Source of the DNA: Micromussa lordhowensis
Lineage: Eukaryota > Cnidaria > Anthozoa > Scleractinia > Lobophylliidae
DNA length: 64,000 nucleotides
Assembly (NCBI GenBank): GCA_964020085.1
Contig: OZ026598.1
Span: 21,384,129 to 21,448,128, forward strand
Reading direction: 5' to 3'
Shown here: positions 1 through 10,378 of the stretch, one piece after another
How positions within the stretch are numbered: the stretch's first letter is position 1
Layout: each line of letters opens with the position of its first letter
Made by a program: the position numbers and the translations under genes
The notes under the pieces: model-generated
The model's database searches: none
What the model was told of the DNA's origin: nothing
Seen by the model: only the letters and a program-made list of their open reading frames with translations

Positions 1-940
1 TTAAAATAACACCACGCATTTTTGTAGGAGAAATAAACTGGATAGAGCAAACGACAAGTAAACAAACAATGCACTGAAAGTGCTTTGGGACTTGGGGGCC
101 AGTGAAATAAAGAATTTTAACCAAAGTTTCTACTCAAGTTAGCCCTTGGAGACAAAAAAGGCGATTATAAAAATACCTACAAAAAAACAGGGAGAAAAAT
201 AGCAAAAGTCCACGTTTATTAAAACGAAACTTTAACAGTGTAAAAAATAGACAACTACATACCCTGCATAACAGATTTGGAGAGCAACAAGACGAAAGAC
301 CTTCGTGATCCACGACTCAGAAAAACTACCAAAACATCCCGAATAAAAATTTGTCGAAACCCGTTGTAAAAGAATTCTAATCCTGCAAACTGCGCATTTT
401 TTAAAGCCTAGAGTCCACAGCGGCTGAGGAGAAGAAGAAGAGACATGTTGTTTGAAGTAATTTAAAGCTTGGGGGCCGCCGGAAATATGTTGAAAATTTA
501 CTTCAAAGTTGAGGGAAAATCAGCTCAAACTCAAAATTTCCCTATCATACAGGATCGCGTATCTGACGATCTTCTCAATATACAACCCCATGATTCAAAA
601 CAATAAAGCTTCAACACCTCAAGACTAACCTTCATCGCTTGTCTTCTCCAGTAAACATCTTGATCTTCGTTAAATCAAATTCCAAACTCCACTTCTTTGG
701 ACCTTTATCTCGCTATGTTCGCACTTTGATCATTAATATATCCTCATCTAAAGTCCCGACAGACACTGTGAATATCCACAGTGTTAGAAATGTGTGTAAA
801 CTTGTTACAATCTTTCATTTCTCTTGACAAGATCTTTCTCGCAACGTAGATCACCCGTTTAAAAACCCACCGCAGCGCGTTCAAAAACAAGAAATGGCGC
901 CGAACTCAAATTATTCCATTCATCTCGCGCATGCGCAAAC
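1..940. other. no supported gene; unannotated AT-rich sequence
   Basis: I see no coding exon, RNA gene or clear repeat boundary in this stretch. The only open frames are short, lack flanking splice signals and resemble no family I know. Confidence 0.4.
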
Positions 941-949
941 AAAATGCCC

Positions 950-1400
950 ATGTGCTGGCATAATAGGTAACCATAGTAACAATATGACCTGCTAAAAACA
1001 CCCTTAATTTTAAAATTAAGTGCTTAGAACTCAAGGGAATGGCTTCAGAGCCACCTAAAATATTCAAAAATTTAGGGTGGTTCTGAACCCACATTACAGA
1101 ATTTTTTTATGATATCTTATTATGCTTACCACAATTTGATAAAAAAAGAATGTGGATCACTGAGCTTGTTTTTGAGTTATTAGCAATATAAAGCTAAAAT
1201 TAAGGGTGTTTTAGCAGATCATACTGTTGCCATGGTAACCTGCTATATAAAAAGGATGACCCCAACTTGTTTACTAATGATTTGGCATTTGTTTGATACC
1301 GTTATTGTAGCATCACTTGTTAAACAGTGGTAATGTTTGTCATTCAAAATATAGCTGTTTGAAAAGTGCTGGAAACTGTTGCCAGCCTTCTTAACTCAAC
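950..1400. repeat. dispersed repeat family X, copy 1, internally inverted
   Basis: Shares long blocks with 5168-5369 and 38763-39125, including the phrase ACACCCTTAATTTTA, the GTTGCCATGGTAAC-type palindrome and the GTGCTGGAAACTGTTGCCAGCC end. Within this copy the block near 955-1010 reappears in inverse orientation near 1195-1245, so it is a composite or foldback arrangement. No coding capacity is visible. It looks like a non-autonomous mobile element, but I could not fix its termini. Confidence 0.6.
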
Positions 1401-2885
1401 AAACAAGTTTTATTTACAAAAACTACTCTGTACAAAATTGTAAAATTATCACTGATTTCAAACAAATACATGTATGAATGAAAAATATTGAATGTGTGCA
1501 TTAAAAAATGACTATAAAATAATAATATATAAATAACTAAAATTTTAAGAAAGGCATCTTTCAAAATACATTGTAAAATATTACTTCACACCTAAGCATT
1601 AAAAAATTGGCAACTTTTTCACTTAGTTTACAATCATACAAAAACCTTTGTGACAAAATAATTCATGTGTAAATTCTTACTTTGTAAAAATACATTTCCA
1701 ATGGCTATTCAATTCCTTGCCAAGGTCAATGTCCATAAATAAAATTTGAAAATTGAAAATAATTAAGTTTCTGTCTGTAACAGAGAGAGAGGCCACAGTC
1801 CTGTTTGATCATAACTTCTGATGACCTCATCCATGTGTTCCAGGAAGTTGTAGCACAGGTGATAGAAGCTCAGCTGGTTGCCAATGATCAAGATTTTTTA
1901 CTTCTTCAATTTCCATCCTTTTTAATTTTTTCTTCTGCTTTTCTTCAAATGTAAGTCTTAAATGAACAAGGAGTGGGAGAACTATTGGTAAACCACGTAT
2001 AACAGTCTAAAAACATTCTTGACTAAACTTATACATTATGTTGTCGGGGGTTAAGCTTTGGGTTGTAACATCATCTGTGAATAAAGATCAAGGTTCTGAA
2101 GCAACACAGCTCACATGTTTATTCTGCCATGACACCCAGCAGATGGTCTCTCTTTGTACATACTATCATGGAAGATCCAAAGATGTTTCGACCATGCACC
2201 AACAAATTTAAATACAGTTTAAGGGTCAAACATGAAATCAGTGAAGTCATCGATATTTTCACCAGTGAGGATGTGGAAAATACACCACTTGTGTCCTGGA
2301 TGTGAGTTTGTGTGAATTTTATGAGAGGTGTATTTTCCAGTAAAACACTCATGTCTATACTACTATGCATGTCTATACTACTAGCATGCAAAGCGTATAC
2401 ACAATAAGGGGCCATATCTAAGTGTCGGAAATTGAGCATGATTAAAGAAGATATTTAAACATACCTGGGTTTAAGTGGCAAATCTTGAAGAGGAACAAAT
2501 GTGTCTGGTACACATTTTAAGGATCCACTAAAAAAAAAATTAACATGACAGTTTTCCCTCAGTGATTGATTACTTTAAAGTTAGAAGTCCCACTGTTCAT
2601 CTGATCTGAACCACTTAACCACACATTTAATAACTTTTTTTAATAATTTAACTTATGAAAATCAGTTATAATACATTGAAAACGAACATAGTATCATTTA
2701 GCGCACTGATGCTTTCAATCGTCATAAGCACATGTTTACATTCATTGATAGACATAATATCTTTGCAAGTTTTTGCAGTTTCTTCTGATGATACATTTTT
2801 CGTATTAAAGAAGTTGATAAACTTCAAGAGGTTCGCATTCGTGTTTCTTGACGTATATAACAGTTTAAAAAAGCGCTCTTCCTCT
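1400..2885. other. intergenic, nothing recognised
   Basis: AT-rich sequence with no exon model I can support. A short direct repeat (ATGTCTATACTACTA) lies near 2349-2380. Confidence 0.35.
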
Positions 2886-2887
2886 TC

Positions 2888-2990
2888 ATGATCATCGCAG
2901 TTATATACACAACTTAAGCAGTTTTTTTCTTCAGGCTTTAATTTCACAGGTACTTAAGTTGCATATATAACTGCAATATTATTAATGATC
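2888..2990. repeat. small palindromic MITE (family M), copy 1
   Basis: The ends are inverted relatives: ATGATCATCGCAGTTATATA on the left and TATATAACTGCAATATTATT then AATGATC on the right. ACTTAAGCAG/ACTTAAGTTG blocks lie inside. A related copy is at 19532-19642. No coding capacity; a short open frame on the minus strand (2666-2947) partly reads through it. Confidence 0.6.
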
Positions 2991-3369
2991 ACCTATGTCT
3001 TCGTATCTTTCTCCTCAGTTCAAATATATTATCTTTCATATATTCATTTGCACAAGTAACTTCTCCTGACATTGAAATTATAAGGCACATTTATCTTCCA
3101 GGTCAATTCTTTTGCACCTTATCTATGCATTTGCGGACCTATTGCAGTAGGTCTGTATGCATATTTGCAGACTTAATAACAATATACTCACCCAAAATTA
3201 ATCACAGGTCTTGTGCTTCCCTGCTTGTGGAAATCTAAAGAATATTCAGGAACTTGGTAGCTTTTGTCTCCTAGTGAGGCTATAGGGATACTATTTCTGT
3301 TGTCAAACACTATAATGGACAAAACAAAACACAAATGATCTTACTGTTAACTAATATGCTCTTACAACT

Positions 3370-3735
3370 GCCACCTGGTTAGCTGAGTTGGTAGAGCGCC
3401 AGTCTGCTGTGCGGGAGGTCAAGGGTTCGAGCCCCAGACCGTACCAACACTCGGGGTCTTAAAATAACTGAGGAGAATGTGCTGCCTTTGTAATGACATC
3501 TGCAAAAGGTTAGAGTCGTTCAAGTCTTCTCGGGTAAGGACTATAAACCATACACCCAGTCTTCTGCATCTTCCGTATTACATGGTTAGCAGGGGATGTT
3601 TAAGAATCCACACACTTATTGAAAAGAGTAGGGCACTTGGCTCCCAGTGTTGTGGTTTGGCCTTGTCTCACGGGCTTCACATAGGGTTAACCTCATTCCA
3701 CCCTTCCCCCTTGGACAGAATTGTCCAGGAAAATT
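3370..3735 (+). repeat. tRNA-derived SINE (family C)
   Basis: A tRNA-like head at about 3376-3450 contains a box A-like TTAGCTGAGTTGGTAGAGCG and a box B-like GGGTTCGAGCCCC. A tRNA-unrelated body follows to about 3735. The long non-tRNA body and weak acceptor stem argue for a SINE rather than a working tRNA gene. Confidence 0.65.
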
Positions 3736-3739
3736 AACA

Positions 3740-4780
3740 ATGACTATGACAAATAGAGACTCTCTCCCTGTATCCTAGCTTGAACAAAAAGTGAGTTTGG
3801 GGTGGTGGCTGTACCAAATTATTGAAAGGGAAAATGACTGGTGGGTGGCTGTTTGGTGTGAGATACTGGCCCCATTTTAACAGGATCATGAAATTTTTAT
3901 GTTCTAAGCATAAATTTCCATTTAGCAACTAAATGAATTGTGACACCTGCTTTCAGTGTTATGGGCATAGGAGACATCTTTTGGTCATCTTTCAACATGC
4001 TATGTAAACTGCCGAAAGACCATTTTAACTGTGAAACTGGCAATTTTTCTGGTTATTGTCGGAAGACATAAATGATAATTACTGACCAAAAATGGCTGAA
4101 GAAGATTGTGGACTTTAAATGTTTCCCAATTTATGGGATAATTCAAACGATTTTACAGTAGTTGATCAGCTCCTCAATAGTGACTTCCAGTATAATTGGG
4201 CCACTACCACTTTTAATATTCGCAACATGTAAACATTCAAAACAGTTGATTTATTTCTCGCGGAATGACTTCTTGATGCTCCTAACTTAATCTTAGTTTT
4301 GATGCGAAATAAATCCATCTTTCATCACTAAACTTCAAGTTCGACCGTAAAGAAGTCTGCTGTGCTTACATTTTCGACATAGGCCAGGTTACATAGCATG
4401 CTAAAAGATGTTGCCAATACACAAAATACTGAAAGCAGGTGTAACGTACTGATCACAATTTGGATTTATTTGTGATTTTGCCATCAGTTTCCTTCTATCG
4501 AGTGAATATTATTATGAAGTACAAGATACCATGAAATATAACATAATTTTATTGTGTAGCTCCAGAAAATATCCATACCTCTTCAACACAAGCAGTTTTT
4601 TCTAAGACCCCCTACCCTGTAGAAATTCCAATTAAGCTTCATACATTCATTTAACTTTTTTGTCTTACAGACCCCACCTCCCTCTAGGAAATTCCTTCTG
4701 TGAGGGGAGTAGGGATATTTTATGAAGCTGCACATTAATATTTGATCTTAAACATTTTTCAGTAACTGTAAGAAATTTAT
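3740..4780. other. intergenic, probable 3' flank of the minus-strand 184-aa gene
   Basis: No exon, RNA gene or clear element is recognised. Sequence immediately left of 4784 should include the 3' untranslated region of the minus-strand gene that ends there. Confidence 0.35.
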
Positions 4781-4783
4781 TAA

Positions 4784-7700
4784 TTATCCCCCGGAATAAG
4801 CACCTTGTTTCTTGGCCCCGACAGACATCCTTAGAGATATCTCTAGTGGTCTTCTCATGTAAATTCTCTCAAAGTCGTCATAAGTGTCATATACTACAGT
4901 AGGCTGGATGTATGCAGGTTTCTCTTCCATTTTGGCACCAACTTCACTGGGTATCATTTTACTACCATGCTCTCTGGTCAGTTTATAACTGTCCTTGGTG
5001 CTATGATTTACTGGTGCTTTTTCTTCTTGCCTGGGAAGGGACAGTCTTGTTTCTTCCAGGGGTGCACAGCGAATACTTGAGACCCAGTCAAGACCATTGC
5101 CCCCTCTGAGAAACACAATAACAGAACACAACAATATTGCCATTGATAATAAAATTTGACATCCAAATGGCTCGAAACAGTTTCCACTACTTTCCGAGAC
5201 TTAAAGCTTGATGGGTCATTATAACCACTCTATATCGGTTAATACCAAACTCAAGGTATCAAAAAACTGCCCAATCATTGGTGAACAAGTTACTGTCAAT
5301 TTTGTGACATAATAGGTTACCATAGTAACAATATGACCTGTTAAAAACACCCTTAATTTCAGTTTTAAACTGTGGGTAGTGTTGACCGCTATGTCGGTCG
5401 ATATATCGGTCGATTGTCGGTCGACACTCAACCGATATATCGATCGAGAGTCGGTTGACACTCGGTCGACACTAGGTCGATAGCTAGGCAATAGTCGGTC
5501 AGGGTTTGGTTGACATAGCGACCGAATATCGGTCGATATTGCGAAGACGCATCTCGATCGAGTTTCGGTAAAATTTCAGTGGGATATCGGTCAAGTGTCG
5601 GTGACATATCGGTGAACTGTCGCGCAAATATCAGGCATGTGTCAGCCAAGATCTCTCAGTTGACAGTCGGTTGAGAGTCACTCAAACTCGATCGCTAGCT
5701 GGTTGATAGTCAGTGGGTGGCAGGTTGATATAGCTGATCAGTTTTTTGTGTGTGCGTGAGCTCACACACTAAGCTGGCGGCCACGAACTTTGCAACAGTA
5801 ACATGATCGACTATCGGTCGACTATCGACCGATATATCGACCAACATATCGGAAGCTTTTCGACCAGTAGTCGACCGATACTCAGGGAAGTGTCGGTAAA
5901 GTATCGGTGAAGTATTGGTGAAGTATCGGCGAAGTGTCAGCGAAGTATCAGCGGGGTATCGGTGAACAAAAAACTATATCGGCCGACGCACTTCTCAACT
6001 GATATATCTACCACCTATCACCCGAGTGTCGACCCGCTATCGACCGACTCTCGATATATCGGTCGATTGTCGGTCGACACTCGACCGATATATATCGACC
6101 GACATGGCGATCGAGACTACCCACAGTAAACATGATCCACTCACTGTGGCCCATCAGGCTGGCGCTTATCTCAGATTTCAGAAGCAAGAAGCATCTAGGA
6201 GTATTACTACTCCCCCCCCCCCCCTGGATGGGATGCTAGTCCATCGCAGGGTTACCCCCAGCATTAAATGTGCTGGTACCAATTTATACATCTGGGTGGA
6301 AAGAGGCACTGGGATCTCAAGTGAAGTGTCTTACCCAAGAACACATTCAACCTATTGTCCCCAGCCAGGGCTCAAACCTGGACCACTTAATCTGGAGCCT
6401 AGCCATAAGGCCACTGCACCTACACTAAGTTAGGGTGTCAAGAAGAAAATTTGAGACAGTGATGACAAAATTAATACCATTTCTGAAAACTCAAGAATTT
6501 TTAGCCTAGGCTATTGAAATTACAACACCATCACTATTAAGCTAATATTCAACACTGCAAGATCATTGTAATTTAACGCATGGCTTTTGAATTAAAGGAC
6601 CACTTGTCACCCCTCCAGATTTTAATATGAAAATGAAAGGGAATGTTAGGCAGAGGGTTACAGGTGCACTGTATAAATCATGGCCAATCAATCGCCCACA
6701 TAATAAACAGGCAAGGATCCCATTTCTCACACAAAGTTTCGTAGTTATTAAAACAATGACCTAAAATGATCTAACACAATTGTAACAAGTGGTTGAAAAA
6801 TCTAAGAATCTGCAAAAACCTTTGATGCCTCTTAGAATCATTGGCAGATGTCAGGTAGATTTAAGCAACCTTTGAAAGTTTGTCGGAAACCTGCGGTAAT
6901 AATTTTCCATGGTCCAGAGGCCAGCCAGCTATCATCAAGAGTTTCATTTGGAATTTCAGAGAACTTTTGTTAGTATTTGAGTTATTTTAGCTCACGGTAC
7001 CTTCAGGAGCATCTACAGCATATTCGGCATATTCATTGTAGATCGCTGGGAATTAGTTCTGTTTATAATCATTCCAGTTTAGTTTAAATATTTGTGGAAT
7101 TTACAGAGCTTTGAGTGCGGGCCATTGGGCCAGCTAGTAGGTCGCCTGCCTTTTGTTTCTCTTTAAGGGATTAGCATTAACTGCGTGATGGTATAACTCT
7201 CCTAAATGGCTCTAAGCCGCCTTTCAGGAACACATAGACACCAAACTTTAAGCAATAGAACACTTTCTTTTTCCATGTTTACATAGCCTCATCTACATGT
7301 AAAAACAAGGAAGGTTGGGAGAATTCAAGACAGTTATGCAAACCCAAGATGTAGTCGAATGTTTTCATAAATGTTTTCTAGTGTTTAGATGACGGAAAAA
7401 GTGCTCTATTGCTTTTATAAAATAACTCTAAAAAATATGCATGAATCAAAAATGAGCAACCGTGTTTACATACTCTCATCTTAACACAGCTATCAACCAA
7501 TGAGAGCGCGCGTAGCGGCTCAGTTATTTTAAAAAATGCAATGCAAACATAAGGTAAGCCACTTTTATTTAAATTATTTTCTACACCTAGAATTTAGAGC
7601 AATTTTCGAAGCATTCTCATAAATTGTCTTATAGACGGCTAAAATTGGAACGCAATCGCCAACAGCATAATGTCACATATTAATCGTATCCAACGTCTGG

Positions 7701-10028
7701 GCTGCCTGTGCCCTACTGAGAACTTTTAACAACTAGCTCTTTCAGTCTTTCTCAACCCTTTTTACACATAACAAAAACTTCTCATAACCTTTGTAAAACA
7801 TCTTTATGTAGGCAGGTTGTGAGAATGAAGACTCTCATCACTGCAGGAAGTCATTGGCCTAACATTAACCAGGAAATGAGAAAACCTCTGGAACCAGGGT
7901 GTCTGGACCTTGAACCATTTTTCCACAACAGATTATGAAAAGTGTACAGAAAAATGGAACGAAGATTTTCATACCCTCCCTGGGGTTAAAAAAAGGTCCC
8001 ACTAGATACTCACCTCGCTGTGTTGTCAAGTCTGTCTGCTACTGAAAGAGCATTTCTAGGATGTGGCCTCCATTGCGGCTCGCCTATTGATTTACTTCCA
8101 AAGCCGTCTCTGTAGTATGGTTTGATAACTGGGTTCATTAGAGGTACATCAATGCCTGAGGAATTAATTGGACAACACTGTATGAAGCTCAACGCACAGG
8201 CGGGGTATTCTGCAGTTAAGCTTTCTGCTCAACAGATTAATAATAATAATAATATGACAATAATATCTTTCACTACAAAGTGGTCTTCTAAAGAGCCGTG
8301 CACATTAAACCTAGTATAAAAAGCTATTAGATTACAAACATTATTGAAAAATGCTATAATAAGTACTAGAAAAAAAGGAAAATTCTAATGTACAATAGCA
8401 GAATAAAAACTATTTAAAGTAGTGGCCTGCTTAGCCTCCGCTGACAGACTGTTCCATGTTACCGCGCCCCTATAACGAAAACTTTTCTTGAGGGCCTCAG
8501 TGTTTGGTCGCAGAATAAACAGGTTAAGTTGCGCACCTCAAAGATTATGCCTATGGATGGTATTAACATTGGCGAATTTGTCAGACAGGTATTCGGGTAC
8601 AAGGTTATTTACAGTTTTAAACATGAAAGATTTTAGCTGTTTTGCACGTCTGTCAGCGAGGCTATTCCATTTAAGGGCACGAAGAATCGGGGCAGATCTG
8701 GCATCCCAACTAGACCCTGTTATTATGCGTGCAGCCCTGTTTTGCAGTTTCTCTAGTTTTTGGCTGAGGCCATTACTGATACAGCCCCAGACAGCACTGC
8801 AATAATCGAGATGCGGAAGAGTCAATGACTTGTAAATTGTGAGAAGAGTACTCTGGTGACATATCGGTCTTAGCCTTCTCAAGGCAGCTAGTATAGGCCT
8901 TATCACGGTTTCCGACGCCATTTTGACGGGTAGGCAAAGCGGTCAGAAATTACAGTGTTTGTATGGGAATCCGATGGCAAAGAACTTTTTCCAAAATCGA
9001 ATTTTACGCAATTTGTGAATCGCAATGTTAAAATATCAGGTGGAAGATTGTATTCACCAAGTTTGAAGGTTGTAGTTTAACTAGAAGACGCTCAGTTAAT
9101 TTTTATAATTTTCCATACATTTGTCTGTAAATTTGGCTGGGAAGACACGGCGGCGCCGAAAAAAAAATTACAGACAAATGTATGCTAAATTATAAAAATT
9201 AACTGAGCGTCTTCTAGTTAAGTTACATCCTTCAAACTTGGTGAATACAATCTTCCACCTGATATTTTAACATTGCGATTCACAAATTGCGTAAAATTCG
9301 ATTTTGGAAAAAGTTCTTTGCCATCGGATTCCCATACAAACACTGTAATTTCTGACCGCTTTGCCTACCCGTCAAAATGGCGTCGGAAACCGTGATAAGG
9401 CCTATTTTGGCAACTTTGCCGATGACTTCTGAGATGTGGGCCTCCCACGAGAGTGTCTCATCAACATGAACGCCTAGGCATTTGTAACTATTGACTCTTT
9501 CAATTGAGTGCCCGTCAAGGCATCTGTGTGGTTCACTAGGGAGCAAAGAGATTTTTTGCCTTGTGCCTGTAAACAGACATTTAGTCTTGAGGACATTTAG
9601 ACTTAAACGATTAGAGTCGAGCCATTGCTTCAAATTGCCTAAATCATGAGTCAGGGATGAAAACAACTCGTTAGGGTCTTTGGAGGCAAACGTGAGATTC
9701 GTGTCATCGGCGTACATTCTCACATCTGATAGAAGGTTATTGTTTATAACTGTAACCTGAGTTCTATCAGATTACGGCAAAAATCAAAGCTATGAGCTAA
9801 TGGTGTTTGCGTTCGATAGCGCGAGATCGATAGTAAATTGGTGCGATGCATTATTGTGTAAGTCACCAAACTTAGTTTGACATTTAGACATTTTGCGAGA
9901 AAGGGTTTTACAAGGAGTAATTTTCGGTTGAACTAGTTTTCATTTTAAAGGGACTAGTTGATTACTTATCAAACTATCGTCATATATTTACCTGCAACAT
10001 CAGGAGTTTGGTGGAGAACGTCAGCCAT
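4784..10028 (-). CDS. three-exon gene, unrecognised 184-aa protein divergent from STK40
   Basis: Coding exons in transcript order are 10028-9992, 8209-8014 and 5105-4784. Intron phases are 1 and 2, with GT/AG sites (GTAAAT, GTGAGT; CTGCAG, TTCTCAG), and the frame is kept across both junctions. The start is ATG at 10028 and the stop is TAA at 4784. The product is soluble-looking, with no signal peptide or membrane segment. It is rich in Tyr, Arg and Pro, with phrases such as KPYYRDGFGSK, EPQWRPHPRN and YDTYDDFERIYMRRP. I do not recognise the family. Short, basic, Tyr/Pro-rich proteins of this look include microtubule inner proteins of cilia. The X-box-like site 33 bp upstream agrees, but a ciliary role is inference only. 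The introns are filled with mobile elements. Exon structure is fairly sure; function is unknown. Confidence 0.7.
5168..5369 (-). repeat. dispersed repeat family X, copy 2
   Basis: The reverse complement matches the right part of 38763-39125 (CCGATATAGAGTGG, AATGACCCATCAA, GTAGTGGAAACTGTTT). It then joins the GTTACCATAGTAAC and ACACCCTTAATTT blocks also seen at 950-1010. It ends abruptly at the CGGTCGA-rich element starting at 5370. Confidence 0.65.
5370..6126. mobile_element. TIR element with dense TCGGTCGA/TCGACCGA subterminal repeats
   Basis: The ends are inverted: CTGTGGGTAGTGTTGACCGC on the left and, on the right, sequence ending CTACCCACAG (6117-6126). The inverted similarity extends inward through TATGTCGGTCGATATATCGG-type sequence. 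Between the ends are dozens of degenerate copies of TCGGTCGA, TATCGACCGA and TCGGTGAAGT. TAAA flanks both ends as a candidate target duplication. No transposase frame is present; the open frames crossing it are low-complexity translations of the repeat. It is best read as a non-autonomous DNA transposon. Confidence 0.65.
6146..6428 (-). repeat. tRNA-derived SINE (family A), copy 1
   Basis: Read on the minus strand, the head carries the box B-like GGTTTGAGCCCTGGCTGGG and the body carries CACCCAGATGTATAAAT and GGATGGGACGC-type blocks. These are shared with 20571-20765 (plus) and more weakly with 21300-21470 (minus). A C-homopolymer of about 12 interrupts the body near 6216. Confidence 0.6.
8014..8209 (-). 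CDS. middle exon of the 184-aa gene
   Basis: Given separately because it is the best-supported exon: 196 nt, entering in phase 1 after CTGCAG and leaving in phase 2 at GTGAGT. It encodes about residues 13-78, including paired Cys (QCCP) and the KPYYRDGFGSK phrase. Confidence 0.65.
8237..9726 (-). mobile_element. 5'-truncated LINE (CR1/L2-like) reverse transcriptase fragment, split by a foldback
   Basis: Translated on the minus strand, 9723-9405 begins at the RT catalytic box (MYADDTNL) and runs through LKQWLDSNRLSLN and YKCLGVHVDETLSW. Sequence 8894-8386 continues with SLTLPHLDYCSAVWG, LQNRAARIITG and YRGAVTWNSLS, the usual C-terminal order of CR1/L2-type ORF2 proteins. An in-frame TGA at 8538-8540 breaks the C-terminus. 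The 3' end is an ATT-rich tail at about 8237-8256, typical of this clade. Everything 5' of the YADD box is missing. A palindromic element (8895-9403) sits inside. A dead copy. Confidence 0.8.
8895..9403. mobile_element. palindromic foldback element inserted in the LINE
   Basis: Two arms of about 240 bp (8895-9133 and 9164-9403) are near-perfect reverse complements around a GC-rich spacer of about 30 bp (GAAGACACGGCGGCGCC). The ends are AGGCCTTATCACGG and CCGTGATAAGGCCT, flanked by AT on both sides. Removing the element plus one AT rejoins the LINE frame as VAK-ILAALRRL, which fixes the boundaries. No coding capacity; apparent frames reading MASETVIRP come from its arms. Confidence 0.8.
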
Positions 10029-10378
10029 TTTGATTATTTTGGTATTACACGTGTGGCGTCTTCACCATGGCAACCACGCACTGCTGGGTTATCAAAGTGC
10101 GGCAACGCTTTGCCTTTTCAAATAAGAAGCAATGTTTATAAACGATTTTTTTCGAAGTGTCAGCCACAGAACTTGTTAAGAAAAATATATTTTTTGGAAA
10201 TAGTAGGATCTTCGAAAATCATTTCCCGAAGCTCATCTCGTCCCAGTCTCAAGTCACGCTATTTTTTGGTCCCAGAGGGTCTGAGTATGACATAAATATT
10301 TTTTGAATGAAATCACTTCCGTAGGCGATAATAGCAAGCTATTTTCTTTCGTGGAAATAATCTTGTACCATTGTCAAG
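10029..10378. promoter_or_regulatory. divergent promoter between the 184-aa gene and STK40
   Basis: The two start codons are only 350 bp apart in opposite directions, so the genes must share promoter sequence. An E-box CACGTG is at 10048-10053 and an X-box-like GTTGCC-AT-GGTGAA (minus strand) at 10061-10074. No TATA box stands out. No introns, repeats or open frames of note. Confidence 0.55.
10061..10074 (-). promoter_or_regulatory. RFX X-box-like site
   Basis: The minus strand reads GTTGCCATGGTGAA. It fits the X-box consensus RYYNYY-N(1-3)-RRNRAC at all positions except the last base (A for C). It lies 33 bp upstream of the minus-strand ATG, a usual distance for X-boxes of ciliary genes. 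A 14-bp near match may be chance. Confidence 0.35.

Noticed and set aside
3376..3450. Functional tRNA gene
   Set aside because: The A and B boxes are present but the acceptor stem is poor and a SINE body follows directly; I read it as a SINE head.
6026..6433. 135-aa open frame spanning the TCGGTCGA element and a SINE
   Set aside because: It is a composite translation of two repeats; no conserved protein features.
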